This document shows, piece after piece, positions 12,839 to 25,094 of a stretch of 64,000 bases of DNA (position 1 is the stretch's first letter; every line of letters starts with the position of its first letter). The stretch is from assembly GCA_039619475.1 (NCBI GenBank), contig CM077115.1, forward strand, positions 493,665,352-493,729,351. Reading direction: 5' to 3'. This DNA is from Icerya purchasi (taxonomy: Eukaryota > Arthropoda > Insecta > Hemiptera > Monophlebidae). A model generated the notes under the pieces. That model made no database searches. It was not told where the DNA came from and saw only the letters and a program-made list of their open reading frames with translations. A program made the translations under genes and the position numbers.

Positions 12839-15695
12839 TTACTTTTTTTTATTCCTAATTGTAGCTTTGCTCCAGTTTATAACTTTTTTTTTTTTTTTTG
12901 TTTTTAATTTAGAAAAGAAAACAGTATGGTAAAAACTCAGGGTGTCCACCCAACCGTGAATAAGCCAGGAATTTTGTTGTAAAACCGGGGGAAAAAATAA
13001 AAATAGCCAAACGATAGTTTCGATTAAAAAAATCATTTGAAGCGAAAAGTGAATGCATTTTTTAATATACTTTTATTTAATAATGTATTATGAAATTTAA
13101 AAAAAAAAAAAAAATTTTTAAAATTTGTATAAAGTATAACTATGCGGCGGTCAAACATTATCAATAGTAACAAAAAAAAATTCCTTTCTTCTTTTACAGT
13201 TTGACTTTAACTTTTCGATTAAAAGACTTTTTTCTATAACGGCGTGTTTATTTCCATGATGAGCAATATCTATATTTATTGTCAGTACATTTTGGTTAAA
13301 ATTTTAACGAAACATGTAAACAATTTTTTTACTATACATTTCAGTTTGTTGGAATGGTTGACTCTCAATAAAACTTTTGGAGAGGTTTGAGCTCCGTAAA
13401 CTCCTTGAAGTCAGTGCGTATAATTAAAAATGTAAATATTAGACGTCAAATAAATGTTATAAGTCAAAACTATTTAAATGGTGAAGAGGTACTGAAATCA
13501 ACCCGTTATAAACTTTATTATTAACTTTTGTAATAATATAGTAAGCATATATTACTTCACGGTAAAATATTTAAAATGCGAATAAAACGGTTTCAAAAAA
13601 TTGAAAAATTTAATTTGCAATTTTTTTTGTTCCTACTGTTATTTTGTTTGCCTTCGCTTCAATTTGTTATTATATACAAGCGAGAAAATGTTCGTGTAAA
13701 CTCTTGCACAATTCTGGTAACCAGGAAAATTAACCGGGAATTTAAAAATTATATTTGGGTGGCCACCATGAAACTAAATATTTATAACAGTTGAGTATTC
13801 ATACAAAATGCTGACAGATCGGTTGAAAAAATGATTTCAAAAATTTAAAATACATGTCACAGAATTTATAAAGCTGTTATATTTCTAGAAGAATCTAGCT
13901 GCGCTCGTGTGATGTTATCGGAAATGGCTCTAACGGTTTTAATGGGGTTCACGAATCAGAGGTTTCTAGGGTCTAGAAGCCAATTGGCCGAGGTCTTATC
14001 GTTCGAGAAAATTCTATGAAAAAGGCAGTTTTAAAAGGGAGGCGAGCAGTGTTCGTTTTAATGATGATGGCGTTTTTAAGAAATAAATAAAACGTTTATT
14101 TATCGTAGTAAAAAATAATATGCTTATTTACATTGTTAATTAAAAATAAATGAAAGTACATCTTTATACTCGTATTTATTTACGCTTCATACAACGACAA
14201 ATTGACGTTACAGAATTATACTGGTGATAATTTGTAAGAATATTTATATGAGTGCTTTGAAAACTATTAAGCGATTTGCAGGAATATGGATCTGAGGAAA
14301 CCTTGGTCACCAGGTATATTATTAACGATTCTTGTATATACATACGCAATTATTTTTTTCAGAAAAAGGTATAATTTAATAAAAGTATACAGGTCGTGCT
14401 ATCTGTAATAATAATTCTGGCTTACGGATTTTGATTTCTGTTTTTATTTTATTTTGTTTTGTTATTGTTTTTACACGTTTGCGACTGTCATAATCGCTTC
14501 GTTTATTTCTTAATTTCCATATTTTGTTTATTCTGTTAAGAAAATTAAAATGGATTATAGAAATGATGCTTTTTCGATTTCACTCTGCCTTGCATTTTTT
14601 ATGTGTTGTAACGTTGCTGCGAGTTTGAATTTTATACGTTATTTTTAAATTTTCCTGAAACTTATTAATACCTTAACTGATTTCAAAATTCACAATAAAT
14701 TCGCGGTTACTAGATAGTTATTATTAATATGAGTTTATTATCATGCTTTTCGCAATTTACATTTTTGTCATTTTAGTATTATAAACGTTATCAATTTTGC
14801 ACATTTAAATTTGTTCTTTTTTTTTTTTTTTTTTTCATTTACATTTTCGGCTTACAGAGGCGGTTGCAAAGAAAAGTACTAAAGCGTATTATTTTTCTTC
14901 TTTAAATCATTCAAAGCTTCGTCGTATCGGAAAGTAAAAGAGAAAATTAAAGAAACACATAACCTCGTTCATTTTAAATCGTAACAACAGATATGCGTAA
15001 CAGTTGAACAAAATAAGGTACACCATATTGACGAGATAATAATTACGCAGATCTTTATATAATCTCGAAATGAGTATTTTCACAACTATTTAGTTTAAAT
15101 TAGATATTTTTTTCCACTCACAAAACTGGATGTAGATATAGAGTGACAACAGTTTTTATTGCATATTTAGAACTGAAAAATCATAAATAAAAAATGATAT
15201 CTTAAAATCTATAGTTTCATTTTTTTCTCTTGTTTTGCAAAATCTACATATATTTAACTTGAAGAAAAAGTCAAAAATGAAAATTTTTTAAAATAAAAAA
15301 TCGTTTTTAATCCTGTTTGTTAGTTATAGAATATATATTAAGTTATAACAAATACAAATATAACAAACAAATTTAAGCATAAAATGATTACTTACTTAGA
15401 AACGAGTGAAATTCAAAATATAAAACAAAACGTTACGAATATGCACTTTTTTAATGTAAAAATTTACATTGTGAAACAGATTAACCATTAGGTTTTTTTT
15501 TCAATTATTACAGCAATAATACTGTACTTAAACATATCTATTTTTCTGATATTAATAAAGTACATTCCGAAGAAAATGATTCGACTATAATGAAATGTTT
15601 CTATTAACTAATTTCAGTATTTCAATTCAAGAAAAGTGGTAATTCATTTCATTGATTCTGTTTTACTTATTGGTGTTCATATCAATATATTTTTT
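12839..15695. other. AT-rich stretch without recognisable gene
   Basis: Contains T or A runs at 12843, 12884-12899 and 14817-14835. A patch at about 13880-14040 ('tctagggtctagaagccaattggccg') has less AT and looks like a repeat fragment, but I could not place it. No coding motif was found. Confidence 0.45.
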
Positions 15696-15784
15696 GCGCT
15701 TTTTTGAACTTTTCGCCAACTTCGAAAGTTTCGTTAATGAAATGAAATATGGTTTCATTTTCGACAAATAGTGATCTGTCCAAC

Positions 15785-15845
15785 CAGTGGCCTGGCTTGC
15801 CTTAAAGGGGGGCCCTGTATAAAAATTTGTTGAGAAGCCCTAATA
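15785..15845 (+). mobile_element. hAT-like terminus interrupting a satellite unit
   Basis: The satellite unit stops at 'gatctgtccaac' and CAGTGGCCTGGCTTGCC begins at 15785, followed by a G/C-run (ggggggccc). CAGTGGC- starts with a G-run are common at hAT termini. No matching opposite end or 8-bp duplication was found, so the element is probably truncated. It may be linked to the GC-rich tandem block at 16145. Confidence 0.35.
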
Positions 15846-16144
15846 AAGTGTAAAGATTTTTCACAAAAGAAACAAAAACGCTAGCATTAAATTAAAATAA
15901 TTATTTATTGATTATAAGTAATTACTTACAATAAATTCTGCTAGGAGCTAAGTTACAATTCAATCTAAACAATTCCATTTTAATCAAATATACACCCTTC
16001 GTCTTTTTTTCGGGCAAATTCATTTATTAAATCATTTATAGATCAAGGAGATTTCAGCTTTTCTAGATTTCCTGCCTCTATGGAGTCCAAATAAAGACAA
16101 GTCTGAATGTCATACTACATTTTTACGAATTTTTGCTCACACAC

Positions 16145-16250
16145 GTTCGGGGCCCTTGTACCCCGGGGGCCCCGTATCATTGATACGGCTGATACGGTTC
16201 GGGGCCCTTGTACCCCGGGGGCCCCGTATCATTGATACGGCTGATACGGC
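16145..16250. repeat. 52-bp GC-rich tandem duplication with internal palindromes
   Basis: Two consecutive copies of a 52-bp unit start at 16145 and 16197 (gttcggggcccttgtacccc...). I see no difference between them over the full unit. Inside each unit are near-palindromes (ggggccc...gggggcccc and cgtatcattgatacg). The block is strongly GC-rich in an AT-rich region. Confidence 0.8.
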
Positions 16251-17089
16251 GGTAGCTACTCCCCTATGATCAACGATACATCACATGCCCGGAATAAAAA
16301 ATATTTTTTCAAAACTTTCGTGCTTTCCGCGTCCTAAATATAAAGTTGTAAGCTCAGCTATAGTTTTCCTATAAAACGGTCTTTTGTGCATAAGTTTGGG
16401 ATACGTTTTGGTTTTCTTGGACAGATCATTATTTGTGTCGAGAACGAAACTATATTTCATTTCATCAACGAAACTTTCAAAGTTGGCGAAAAATTCAAAA
16501 AAGCGTAAAAAAATGGCGTGTAGTCTTCCCCTTGCGGCGCGAGTATTATAGTTAAAAATTTTAAACAAGACTAAAAATATGCGCATCCCCAATTTTAAAT
16601 TTGAACCCTCGGGGCGCCAAAAGCTCGAAATTTTTGAAAAAAATATTTTTTTCCCCGGGCATTTGTGATATGTTTTGGTGGAAAGATCACTTTTTGTGAA
16701 GAACAAAATCGTATTTTATTTCCTTAACGAAAATTTCAAAGTTGACGAAAAGTTTAAAAAAAACATGAAAAATGACGTGTCTCTCCCTCTTCGCAGCGCG
16801 AAAAATGTAATTTCTTTGCCTTGTATTTAGTATTATGTAAATGTAAATTATAGTTATGTTTAACTTAAATATCCTCAGCGCATGAAACATTATGCTTGAC
16901 TGAACTTGTTTTGTTTAAATTCGAACAGATTCAATTAAATTCTTTTAAAATGATTTTTATGCGTCATGTTTCTACTGTAAAACTTTCATACCCAGTTAAG
17001 TAATTGCGAATTAAAAAATATGCAAAAACATTAATTTCTCTATACACAAACATTTTTTTTTTTTTTTTTTCTTATTTTTATGAGGCTTA

Positions 17090-17393
17090 TTTTAGTATTC
17101 CGAAGAAACTCTCCGGATTTTTTTTATTTCCTGAAGAGACACGAAGTCGGTTGTACCCAAAGTAAAGAAAACAAGAACGGAACAAAACTTTGCATAGAAT
17201 TATATTTATATAATTAAAGTAGAGAATAGAATACAAAATTAGGAAGTTATAAAAAATATGCAATATTAAAAAACAAAATGAACAGTACATATATCACCAA
17301 GATTCATATTTAATATAGCATATTACTTATAAGAAAATGGCATAGAAATTAACGTGACTGTAGAACAAATGAAATATGTATAAATTTAATTAC
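17090..17393 (-). repeat. 3' flank shared by the two copies of the 517-codon gene
   Basis: Beyond the stop codon, similarity to 45764-46010 continues on minus: for example 'cttggtgatatatgtactgt' (17273-17310) against 'cttggtggtatatgtactgt' (45827-45846), and later a 'tgttttctttactttg' stretch. Identity is clearly lower than in the central coding block. The duplication therefore included downstream sequence. Confidence 0.65.
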
Positions 17394-18850
17394 CTAGATT
17401 AAATGTCCTACTAGTGGCACACAACTTTTGATTGAAGCACCCAATTGACGGTATTGCCGGATGAAATTTTTAATATCTTCTTTGTTCTTGATCGTATTAA
17501 AGTAGGTTTCGTGATCTAGACGTGGATTGTAAATCACCAACTATTTGCAACGGACATTCAACAATGATGCGGGTAGAATCCCGACCGATGCAATTGATAT
17601 ATTTTGTCTCTTATAACTGCACGGCTAATCATCAGTGGCCGCTAATTCAATTAGCCTACCACGAATATCTTTGACCTCTGTTTCTTTCCCATTTTCCTGA
17701 TTCGTTTCCCTCGTTGTTTTACTTACCCCGTTAAACTGGTTGCTTGGGACACGATAATCCGGTCCCCGGAATTTTCTGCAACCAATTTTTTAACATATTC
17801 CGTCATATGCTTCAAAGCCGTATAGTCAGTATCTTTCGGCGTCGTGCAGTCGCCCTCAAGTTTGTCCGGAAAATTTTTCCTACATATAAACGTTGACAAT
17901 CTGAGTATTAGTACAGCTATATCCGTAACGTGTCCTCCATACGTGACGTACTGACGATAATCAAATACTATCGATTCGCAGTCGGCAAGCTGATCCGGTT
18001 GGACTACAGTAAACGTATACGGCCGATTACGAGACTTCAAACTATGTAAATAAGAGCATTTGCACATTTCGTAGAATAGAAGATAACGTTTCAGTAAAGT
18101 CATGTATTCATGCGGATTATTGTTAAAAAAGGTAACGTCTAGTAACAAATTAGGTTCCTGATCGCCGTCGGCCAGATGCGAATTATTAATCGAGGTTAAC
18201 ATATGTTCAATGTCGTATTTAATTTTATGTCGATTCCAGTGGAAACTGTACCGCGACATATAAAGTATAATGTCCTGTACAGTTTCGGCAAACGGCTCAT
18301 TATCAAATAGACATTCCAATATGCTTAAACGCGTTTTCATTGTTGATTCTTTACCTTTCCATTTACTATCGAATTTCAGTTCTATTGGAAAGATGGTTAA
18401 CAGTCCGCAACACGTTTTGCTGTAACAGTCGATGTTTTTAGCGTGAAAAAATAATTTGTTTAGGAATAGTTTATAGAATATTCCTAAAACACAGTTCGTT
18501 TTTTTTTCAGTACTCGATTCGTGTACTTCATTGATCATTATTTTTGTCCGAACGAGTTTATTTAAACATTCCCTATGCACCGTTTGAAAGCCATGTACAA
18601 ATCGTTTGCCGGATATACATCTAATTTTATCTTTATCATCGTCATCATTAGCACTTTCAAAAACAGTTAAGTTGAGATAAGGGAATCAGATCCTGTAGAT
18701 TCGCGCATTAGATTTTTACTGTAAATTAACTTTTTAAAATGCGGCCGAATTTCCATTATCGATGATCCGTTGACCAAGTAAAACATCTTTGCAATATTTT
18801 TATTCATCATTATTGTAAACGTATTGAGACGGATTTCGGTTTTTGCAGTT
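17394..18850 (-). pseudogene. broken inverted copy of the 517-codon gene at 44210
   Basis: Read on minus this matches 44275-45763. The central part keeps an open frame of 285 codons (18580-17723). The 5' part (18640-18850) is only loosely similar to the intact copy, with stops and frame changes, and lacks the intact copy's first 20 or so codons. In the 3' part, about 80 bp are missing near 17590-17625 relative to the intact copy and small indels break the frame at about 17700-17730. The position equivalent to the terminal codon still reads as a stop (TAG, 17394-17396). The block 17854-18638 appears identical to 44443-45227 at nucleotide level, unlike either flank. The copy is a pseudogene. 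If the family is viral in origin this is an endogenous, inactive copy. Confidence 0.85.
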
Positions 18851-18899
18851 TTTTCTCCGGGAAAAAACTTGTTCTTTACCCGTTCGTAACATCATTGAG

Positions 18900-20160
18900 A
18901 CTTTTACCCGCGCACTTATCACTCTTCCCCCTACCTCTCGCGTTTACGTGAGGTGTTGGCGAGTCTATATAAGATTACGGAATTTTATATAGTCGGCGTT
19001 GTATATTATTAGAGTTAGAAATGTAGTTTGTTTTAGCTTTGTCGCGCTTTTCGGCAAGGGTGCATCCATTCACGGTGTGGTGCAGTTAGCCGACGACAAC
19101 GGTTTTGGAACTGTATATGTACATATGATTATCATTATTTTCGTTTCTTCATTTAAAATTTTGTTTATTTAATCATGTCGTTATTATGAAAATCTATATA
19201 TTAATTAATGCAGCCAATTAGTAATACAGTAGCGCGTCAGCGATTATTGCTCGAATTTTTCTTTTCTCATTTTGTCGTTTCGTCTTTTGGCTTTTGCTTT
19301 CGCCGAGCGAACCCTGCGGGGTCGGGATATTTATTGATTTACTTATTACGTTTTCGATATTTTGGATCGTTTCGATATAATGTTATTCACTTTGCGTGAC
19401 GGCCCGGTATTTTGTTTTTAAAAGTGTGAAACTATTTTGGCACTTGTAAATTTTTTGTGTTCTGTCTTGTGTTGTAGACTTTGCCTTGTTCCGCGGGTCG
19501 TAGCGCACCGAAAAGGGATAGCAGCTATATTGTTTTCTGGATTCATTTTTTTTCTTTTCTCGTAAACTTGCGGGTTTCACGATCTCCTCGATTTCAGATT
19601 TAACCATTCCATTACTTTTTCTTCTCTTCATTTGTACCTTTTCGTTTCCTATACCTCGTCCTCTACAACCGTGGTCGGATATTTTGCTTTCTTTTATCTG
19701 CGTTGTTTACAGCACTAAGATGGCCGTGATAGGATTATGCGTTTTTTTTCTCCTTCTTTTGATGAGTTTCTCATTGCGTATTTCCTTTTCTCTTTTCTTT
19801 CTCGATTCGTTTCCTTCTGTTAGAATTTTCTCTTTCAAATTTCCCTCGCGTTCTTTTTTTTTTTTTTTTCATTCGGCCGCCCAAAGAGTCTCTTGCCGAG
19901 CCGTCGACACTGCGGCCGCTGCTTAGCAGTCGTGGTCATAGCGATCGATGGGGTGAGAGCATAAGCTTGGTACTCCGGCGGGTTCTATAGAGCCTTTACT
20001 TTTTTATAGCTTTTTATTTAACTCGGTTTGTTCTTCTGTCTGTCTGGGGGAGGGGGGAAATTTTACGAATGATTAGATAGGAGTTGGAGTTGCAAATGGT
20101 GTGTGACTGCGCTTGTGCTGCCATATCCACGAATGTGGCGTCCACTACAGCTTCCATTGA
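18900..20160. promoter_or_regulatory. CpG-richer patch with a TATA-type core promoter
   Basis: Composition changes here: CG dinucleotides and C/G-rich words are frequent (for example around 19035-19095 and 19865-19960). A TATAAG box occurs on plus at 18965-18972 (gtctatataagatt), with a pyrimidine/purine start-like region about 30 bp on. No ORF with recognised motifs follows; the ORFs at 19208-19926 are T-rich and unconvincing. It could be the promoter and 5' UTR of a spliced host gene on plus or an LTR fragment. I cannot decide which. Confidence 0.3.
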
Positions 20161-20166
20161 GAGCCT

Positions 20167-20205
<39 letters not shown>
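20160..20205. repeat. (TA)n microsatellite
   Basis: Alternating TA/ATAA tract followed by a T run. Confidence 0.8.
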
Positions 20206-20214
<9 letters not shown>

Positions 20215-21390
20215 TGTAGTGTACTTGTAGAACCTGTTAATTAATTATTAAAAATAATGAAGCATTGTGAACATAAATAACATTAATTAATCTAATGAGT
20301 ATTCTAGATACATTTTGTGAACATCCCTTCTTCAGCAAGAAAACAGTGAAGATGCAACAGTATATATTACCCGAATCTGAAGATGTACATATTTGTATAT
20401 ACTAAAGAACTAGTCCCATTATTGGCCGCTTCGGAGCCTAATTCTTTGGATTTTGTAATTGTTTTACTTTGTGATTTTTTCAAATAAAACGGTAGCGCAA
20501 TGTCTATATTGTGTTTATTAAAAGCAAGAAAGAAAAAAAAAATTATGTCGATTAAATAAAATGAAAGAATTAAAATATCTTAAAAACTAAAATCGCACTA
20601 GGGTAATGTGTCACAGCAGTAATATCAAAAAATTTAATGCTCTGTAAAATGATATAGTAACCGTACTTATTTCATTTTCGAATTCATGATCCTAATAATA
20701 TTTAAAATTAATTTTCCTTCTTAGAATCCATGTTATAATATTTAGTCACTCGCATTCATTGATCCTTTTGGTTCAAATTCTAAGCTCTTTAATTTTAACA
20801 CGCGTGCGTTTTGTACTTTTTCCATAATGATGAAAGTACGCAGATTGAAAATAAAAATCATATTTGTAACTACTACTACGGAACGTGCTGTAAACTTTTT
20901 CTAATTTTTGTCTAGCAACTTGGTATATTTTTTTTTTCAAAGTTTTAACTTCCTTAATTTTATAATTTATCAGATTTTGTATTTTTACACGTTCAGGATT
21001 TTTTTTTTTTCTTATCTCGCTATTTTACACCTATTTTTTTTTTCTTTTTGTAGGCGCGCCAGCGGCATTGACCCAACAACAGAAAAACTAAGCTAAAAAA
21101 CTAAATAGCTAGGCGGTCCGAAATGGACGTAACAAAAGACAGAAGTGCGGACACCACAGAAGATGAAGGAAAGGAGAGGATAAAGGAAGAGTTATAGGGA
21201 GTAGGGAGACCTAATGACAAGAGCTGACTGTATAAAAGGGAGCGTTCGTTACGACATCTAGTCTCATCAACTATATATTTGGTAATCTAGGTAATCAAGT
21301 TAAAATAACATGAATGCAACCCATCAAGTCAGAACCGTATCTGGACCAAAATTTCGCGCGGCGCAGGGTGCTGTACAAAAATATTTTTAT
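20206..21390. other. no clear gene; possible promoter or LTR fragment at 21190-21360
   Basis: Most of the stretch is AT-rich. At 21232-21240 there is a TATAAAAGG box preceded by a purine-rich region and followed about 30 bp on by 'cgacatctagtctcatca', a layout seen in LTR promoters and in core promoters of small genes. A 24-codon frame (MDVTKDRSADTTED...) ends just upstream at 21195. No LTR partner was found. Confidence 0.3.
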
Positions 21391-21394
21391 AATT

Positions 21395-21545
21395 ATATAT
21401 ACATATATATATATATATATCTATACTAATATTATAAAGAGGAAAGATTTGATTGTTTGTTTTTGCACTGAATAGACTCCGAAACTACTGGACCGGTTTG
21501 AAAAATTCTTTCACCGTCAGGAAGCTACACTATCTGCGGATGACA
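21395..21545. repeat. interspersed repeat end with (TA)n lead
   Basis: A (AT)n tract (21396-21420) is followed by CTATACTAATATTATAAAGA, then 'gaaactactggaccggtttg' and 'cataggctatattatat'. I recall this combination as the 3' region of a dispersed arthropod retroelement or SINE. Only one copy is in the window. Confidence 0.45.
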
Positions 21546-23099
21546 TAGGCTATATTATATTTTCAAAAAAAAATAGGGATCCTTACTAAAACTCCAATAA
21601 TGTAACTCAAGGTGTAAAAAAATGACCTAAACAATTCCTTACATCGCGTGTGCTGCAAAAACTTTTTTTTATAAAACATTAAAATATCAATGTTAATTAT
21701 CATGAAAATGTAAATTCGGATAAAGATCGCCTTTTTTTTAAAAATTGACAATGCTATTATGACTTTTGTAGACTGCACAATTAAAATTAAAAACACTATT
21801 ATCCGACGTGAAGACTAGTTTAATTTATTACGTAATGCCGTAAAATAGTATGTAAAAATATGTATTTTTTAAATTCATTAAGTTGATTTTATTTATTTTT
21901 TTTTTACGTTTTTAATACTAATATATACAAGTATTTTATAATTCAATCGGTTTATAAATATTCACATAATCAATACATTTTTTATTTGATAATGTATCGT
22001 ATTTAATTAATTTTCTTTGTAGTGTGTATCAGCTATTCTATTTAAACATTTCATTTAAAATTTTTCATTTTTAATTAATTTCTCAAGACCGGTCGCCGTC
22101 GATGATACCAGATAGTCCTGGACAATTAGTGTTGAACAAAGAAGGACGACGCGTGTAAACGTTGGTAACTGTCGTTGAAGAAGAAATATAATATACTAGC
22201 AATTTTTCCACGCCACCATTGGGGTAATTGCATAGGCGCGTTTTTGTTAACGTGCTTTCGCCAGTAGCCCTAATGCACGATCGCTTAATTTAAGTATAAA
22301 TATTTCAGCTTAAGTTGAAGTGAGTGGTTCTAAATATAATGAGTAGTTAAAAAATGAATGTATACTATTTTGTAATACAATTATATCACTATCGAATAGG
22401 TTGTATTCGTTAAAGAAGTGACAGCGTTGGGGTGCGATTTGCGTAAGTGCTCCAGTGTGCCCGATAAAATCCGGTCAATTTCTTGTTTCCAGTAATTTTC
22501 CGTCCTTATTAAATGTATTTGATATATATTTAGTAGTAATAACAGAAATATTTTAATAATAATTATTTTTGCATTCAGAACGTACCAGTTAAGCATAAGC
22601 AAATCCGGCATGTTTTAAAAATTCTTGGGGTGCCGATAAAAATATTTCATTCAAGATCGTGTCTGACTTTTCCGTAAATTTTTTCAGTCTAGTTTTGATC
22701 TGAATTTCGGATAACCACGGAACTCGCGTGTATTTTTCGAAAAATAAAAATAAATAAAAACGAAAAACAAAATCTCGTCAACATTTTTTTTTGGGTGAGC
22801 CATGATAAAGCAATAATTATTAACAACTTATTAAAATATAAGTTATAATTTAATGAAATTTTTATATATTTAAATTTGTATATTTCTACATAATTATACT
22901 AACATCGTTTCAGTTATTTTATTTTTCTTAATTTTAATTGCAGTTTGTTCGAATTTTGTATACGTAATAATTGGCCACAGGTTTTAGCGTATTACTGATA
23001 AATATATAAATTTTATGATATACATATATTTACTGTATATAAAAATATCTCTCCCCCTTCCCGGGGATTTATCTAGATACGGCGCAGGGTAATATTTAA
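21546..23099. other. AT-rich stretch without recognisable gene
   Basis: ORFs at 21563-21796 and 22381-22611 (minus) show hydrophobic or low-complexity translations without known motifs. A less AT-rich patch at 22080-22180 is unassigned. Confidence 0.45.
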
Positions 23100-23303
23100 T
23101 TCTAAAAACAGAACATCCATTACACTATATAAAATTTTGTAAGTAAATGGAATAAATTGCAAGAAAAATTCACGTTTCAAATGAACAGCAGACAGCACTT
23201 GATGAAAGTATGAATATAAATGAAAAATAACCTATAAAACGGTAATGTTTTTCGCTAGAACGTCGAAAAAAGGATTTATAGAACATTCAATGAAAAGCCT
23301 TAA

Positions 23304-25094
23304 GATCCGTTGCCCATTGCAGCGGGAAATGTGAAATGTGTAATTTGTTTTCTGAAAATTGATTACTGTACATTTAAATGTAACACTGCCTACTGCAGCG
23401 AGAAATAATCGAAAGAGGTGAGCGAGGAAAAATAATTCCTTGCTCGGATAGCTCGCTGAGAGTTTTTCAAAACAAATGTCGTGCATTTCAAGTGTTTTTT
23501 ATACATATTTGATATAATAGCTTTTTTTATATAGCATTTCTTTGACATTTTAAATTTATATACATATATATATATATATATACGTAAATATATTTTTTGT
23601 GTGTAATTTGCATACATATTTGTTCCTTTTTTATTTAACTTCTGCATATAATGGAAAACCTAAGTGAAATAGTTAGGAAGTATGGATTTTTATACAATAA
23701 AGAACACAAAGATTTTAAAAATGCAAATATGAAAGATGATATTTGGTTTGTAATTACATAAAAACATGAAATAAAAGTTGGTGCATTATTGTTTGTCAGT
23801 ATTTAAACTTTACTTTCAGTTTAAAAATCTGTTGTTTTGAATTTTATTATCATACAGAAGAATTGAAATATGACTAAGAAAATTTTTATTAATTTTATAA
23901 TTTATTTTCACAAAAAAAATTTTGCACTTCAGAAAAATGTCCATTAAAATTTAATAATGTAAAGTGATTAAATTAAAAATAATAATTACATTGTAGTGAT
24001 TTAATTAGGATATTAAGTCAATCAATTTACAATTAATTACGAAATCCAGTTGAAAAACTAAAAATTATAATCATCATCATCATAGTTGCTTCTCCTGAGT
24101 CAGGAGATTGCATACATTCATATTATTCGTTCCCGGGAAAGAGTTATTATTTTCTGTAAGTTTTTGCATGGCGGATTTATTGGTAGGTTCGCTGTTGTTA
24201 ATTCTAACCGTCTCCTTCCTCTTATTGATTTTCCAGGAATTTTCCCCTGCACCGCCATCATGAAAATTCCATTTTCTCGGATTTTATGAGCAAGGTATTT
24301 CAGTTTTCTATCTTTGATATCTTCCAGCAGTGTTCTCTTTTCTTCTCCTACTTTTGTCAATACAGCGTTATTTGTTGTGTGTGTGGTCCACGATATCTTC
24401 ATCAGCCGTCTGTAACACCACATTTCCAATGCGGCTATCTTCCTTTCGCAATCTGCTCCCATTGTCCATGTTTCGCAGGCGTATTTTAATACGCTCCAGA
24501 CATAACATTTCATTATTCTTTTCCGTAAACTTAGACTCATGCTTTGATTTCCGAGCACCTTGTACAAATTATTAAATGCCGTTTTCGCCATACCAATCCG
24601 CGTTCGTATTTCTTTACGATCTCTTCCGTAAAAAAAAAAAAAAAATTATAATACTTTAATAAAATATTGATTATTTAATTTTTTGAACAAGATATTTAAT
24701 TTTGATCTTACATAGAGAAATATAAATGTACTATTAGGTCTTATATAAAGTGATACAAAAGTTTGGAACACGTTCCGCGTTATTTATAAATCAAATATGT
24801 ATAAATTTTTGCAGTTTCAATATTCGTAACATTTATACAGTTTGATTTTTAGACTATACTAACACCCCAAGTATTTCACTTTATACCAATTAAATGAGCA
24901 CCACTTTATTACATAACACACTTTGTTAACATAGAAACCTATATTAAAATAAAAACAAACCATTAAATATTGAATAAAAATTCGATAATTTAATCGTAAA
25001 TTATTATTTCTCCGCTCAGCGAACTAGCTGCAATGAGCAGTCGAAAAAGACACATTTCACGTTTCACATTATTCCTTGCGACAGGCAACGGGCC
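23304..25094. mobile_element. non-autonomous PIF/Harbinger-like element with an empty site in the other arm
   Basis: Inverted termini GATCCGTTGCCCATTGCAG (23304) and, on minus from 25094, GGCCCGTTGCCTGTCGCAAG share the core CCGTTGCC and further subterminal sequence (gtgaaatgtgt-type). TAA trinucleotides lie at both borders (23301-23303 and 25095-25097). The matching place in the other palindrome arm (30141-30160) has one TAA and no insertion, so a 3-bp TAA duplication is well supported; TAA/TTA duplications are typical of PIF/Harbinger. The element carries no transposase, only an internal RTE fragment. Confidence 0.75.
24068..24625 (-). pseudogene. RTE-like retrotransposon 3' end (reverse transcriptase C-terminus)
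   Basis: Minus-strand frame 24591-24118 (157 codons) contains LGNQSMSLSLRKRIMKCYVW, LKYACETWTMGADCERKI, ALEMWCYRRLMKISWT and GKIPGKSIRGRRRLE, the connection region of RTE-like endonuclease/reverse transcriptases. The 3' end on minus finishes with a GATGATGATGAT microsatellite tail (plus 24071-24082). The 5' border is near an A run at 24632. The copy is heavily 5' truncated and nested in the Harbinger-like element. Confidence 0.82.

Larger units (their letters stand above)
15700..16890. repeat. satellite-like repeat units in both orientations
   Basis: A unit of roughly 85 bp, recognisable by 'ttttcgccaacttcgaaagtttcgttaatgaaatgaaatat' type sequence followed by 'gtgatctgtcca', is present on plus at 15705-15782 and on minus at 16428-16512 and 16680-16762. 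The two minus copies are spaced about 250 bp apart, and each is followed by a CCCGGG-type segment. The units keep an open frame (on minus FANFESFVDEMKYSFVL and FVNFEIFVKEIKYDFVL), which explains the 141-codon ORF at 16281-16706. I read this as a tandem repeat rather than a gene. Confidence 0.55.

Noticed and set aside
19860..19980. Cloning-vector contamination (SalI-, NotI- and HindIII-like sites close together)
   Set aside because: The sites are within otherwise genomic-looking sequence, and no longer vector backbone could be recognised.
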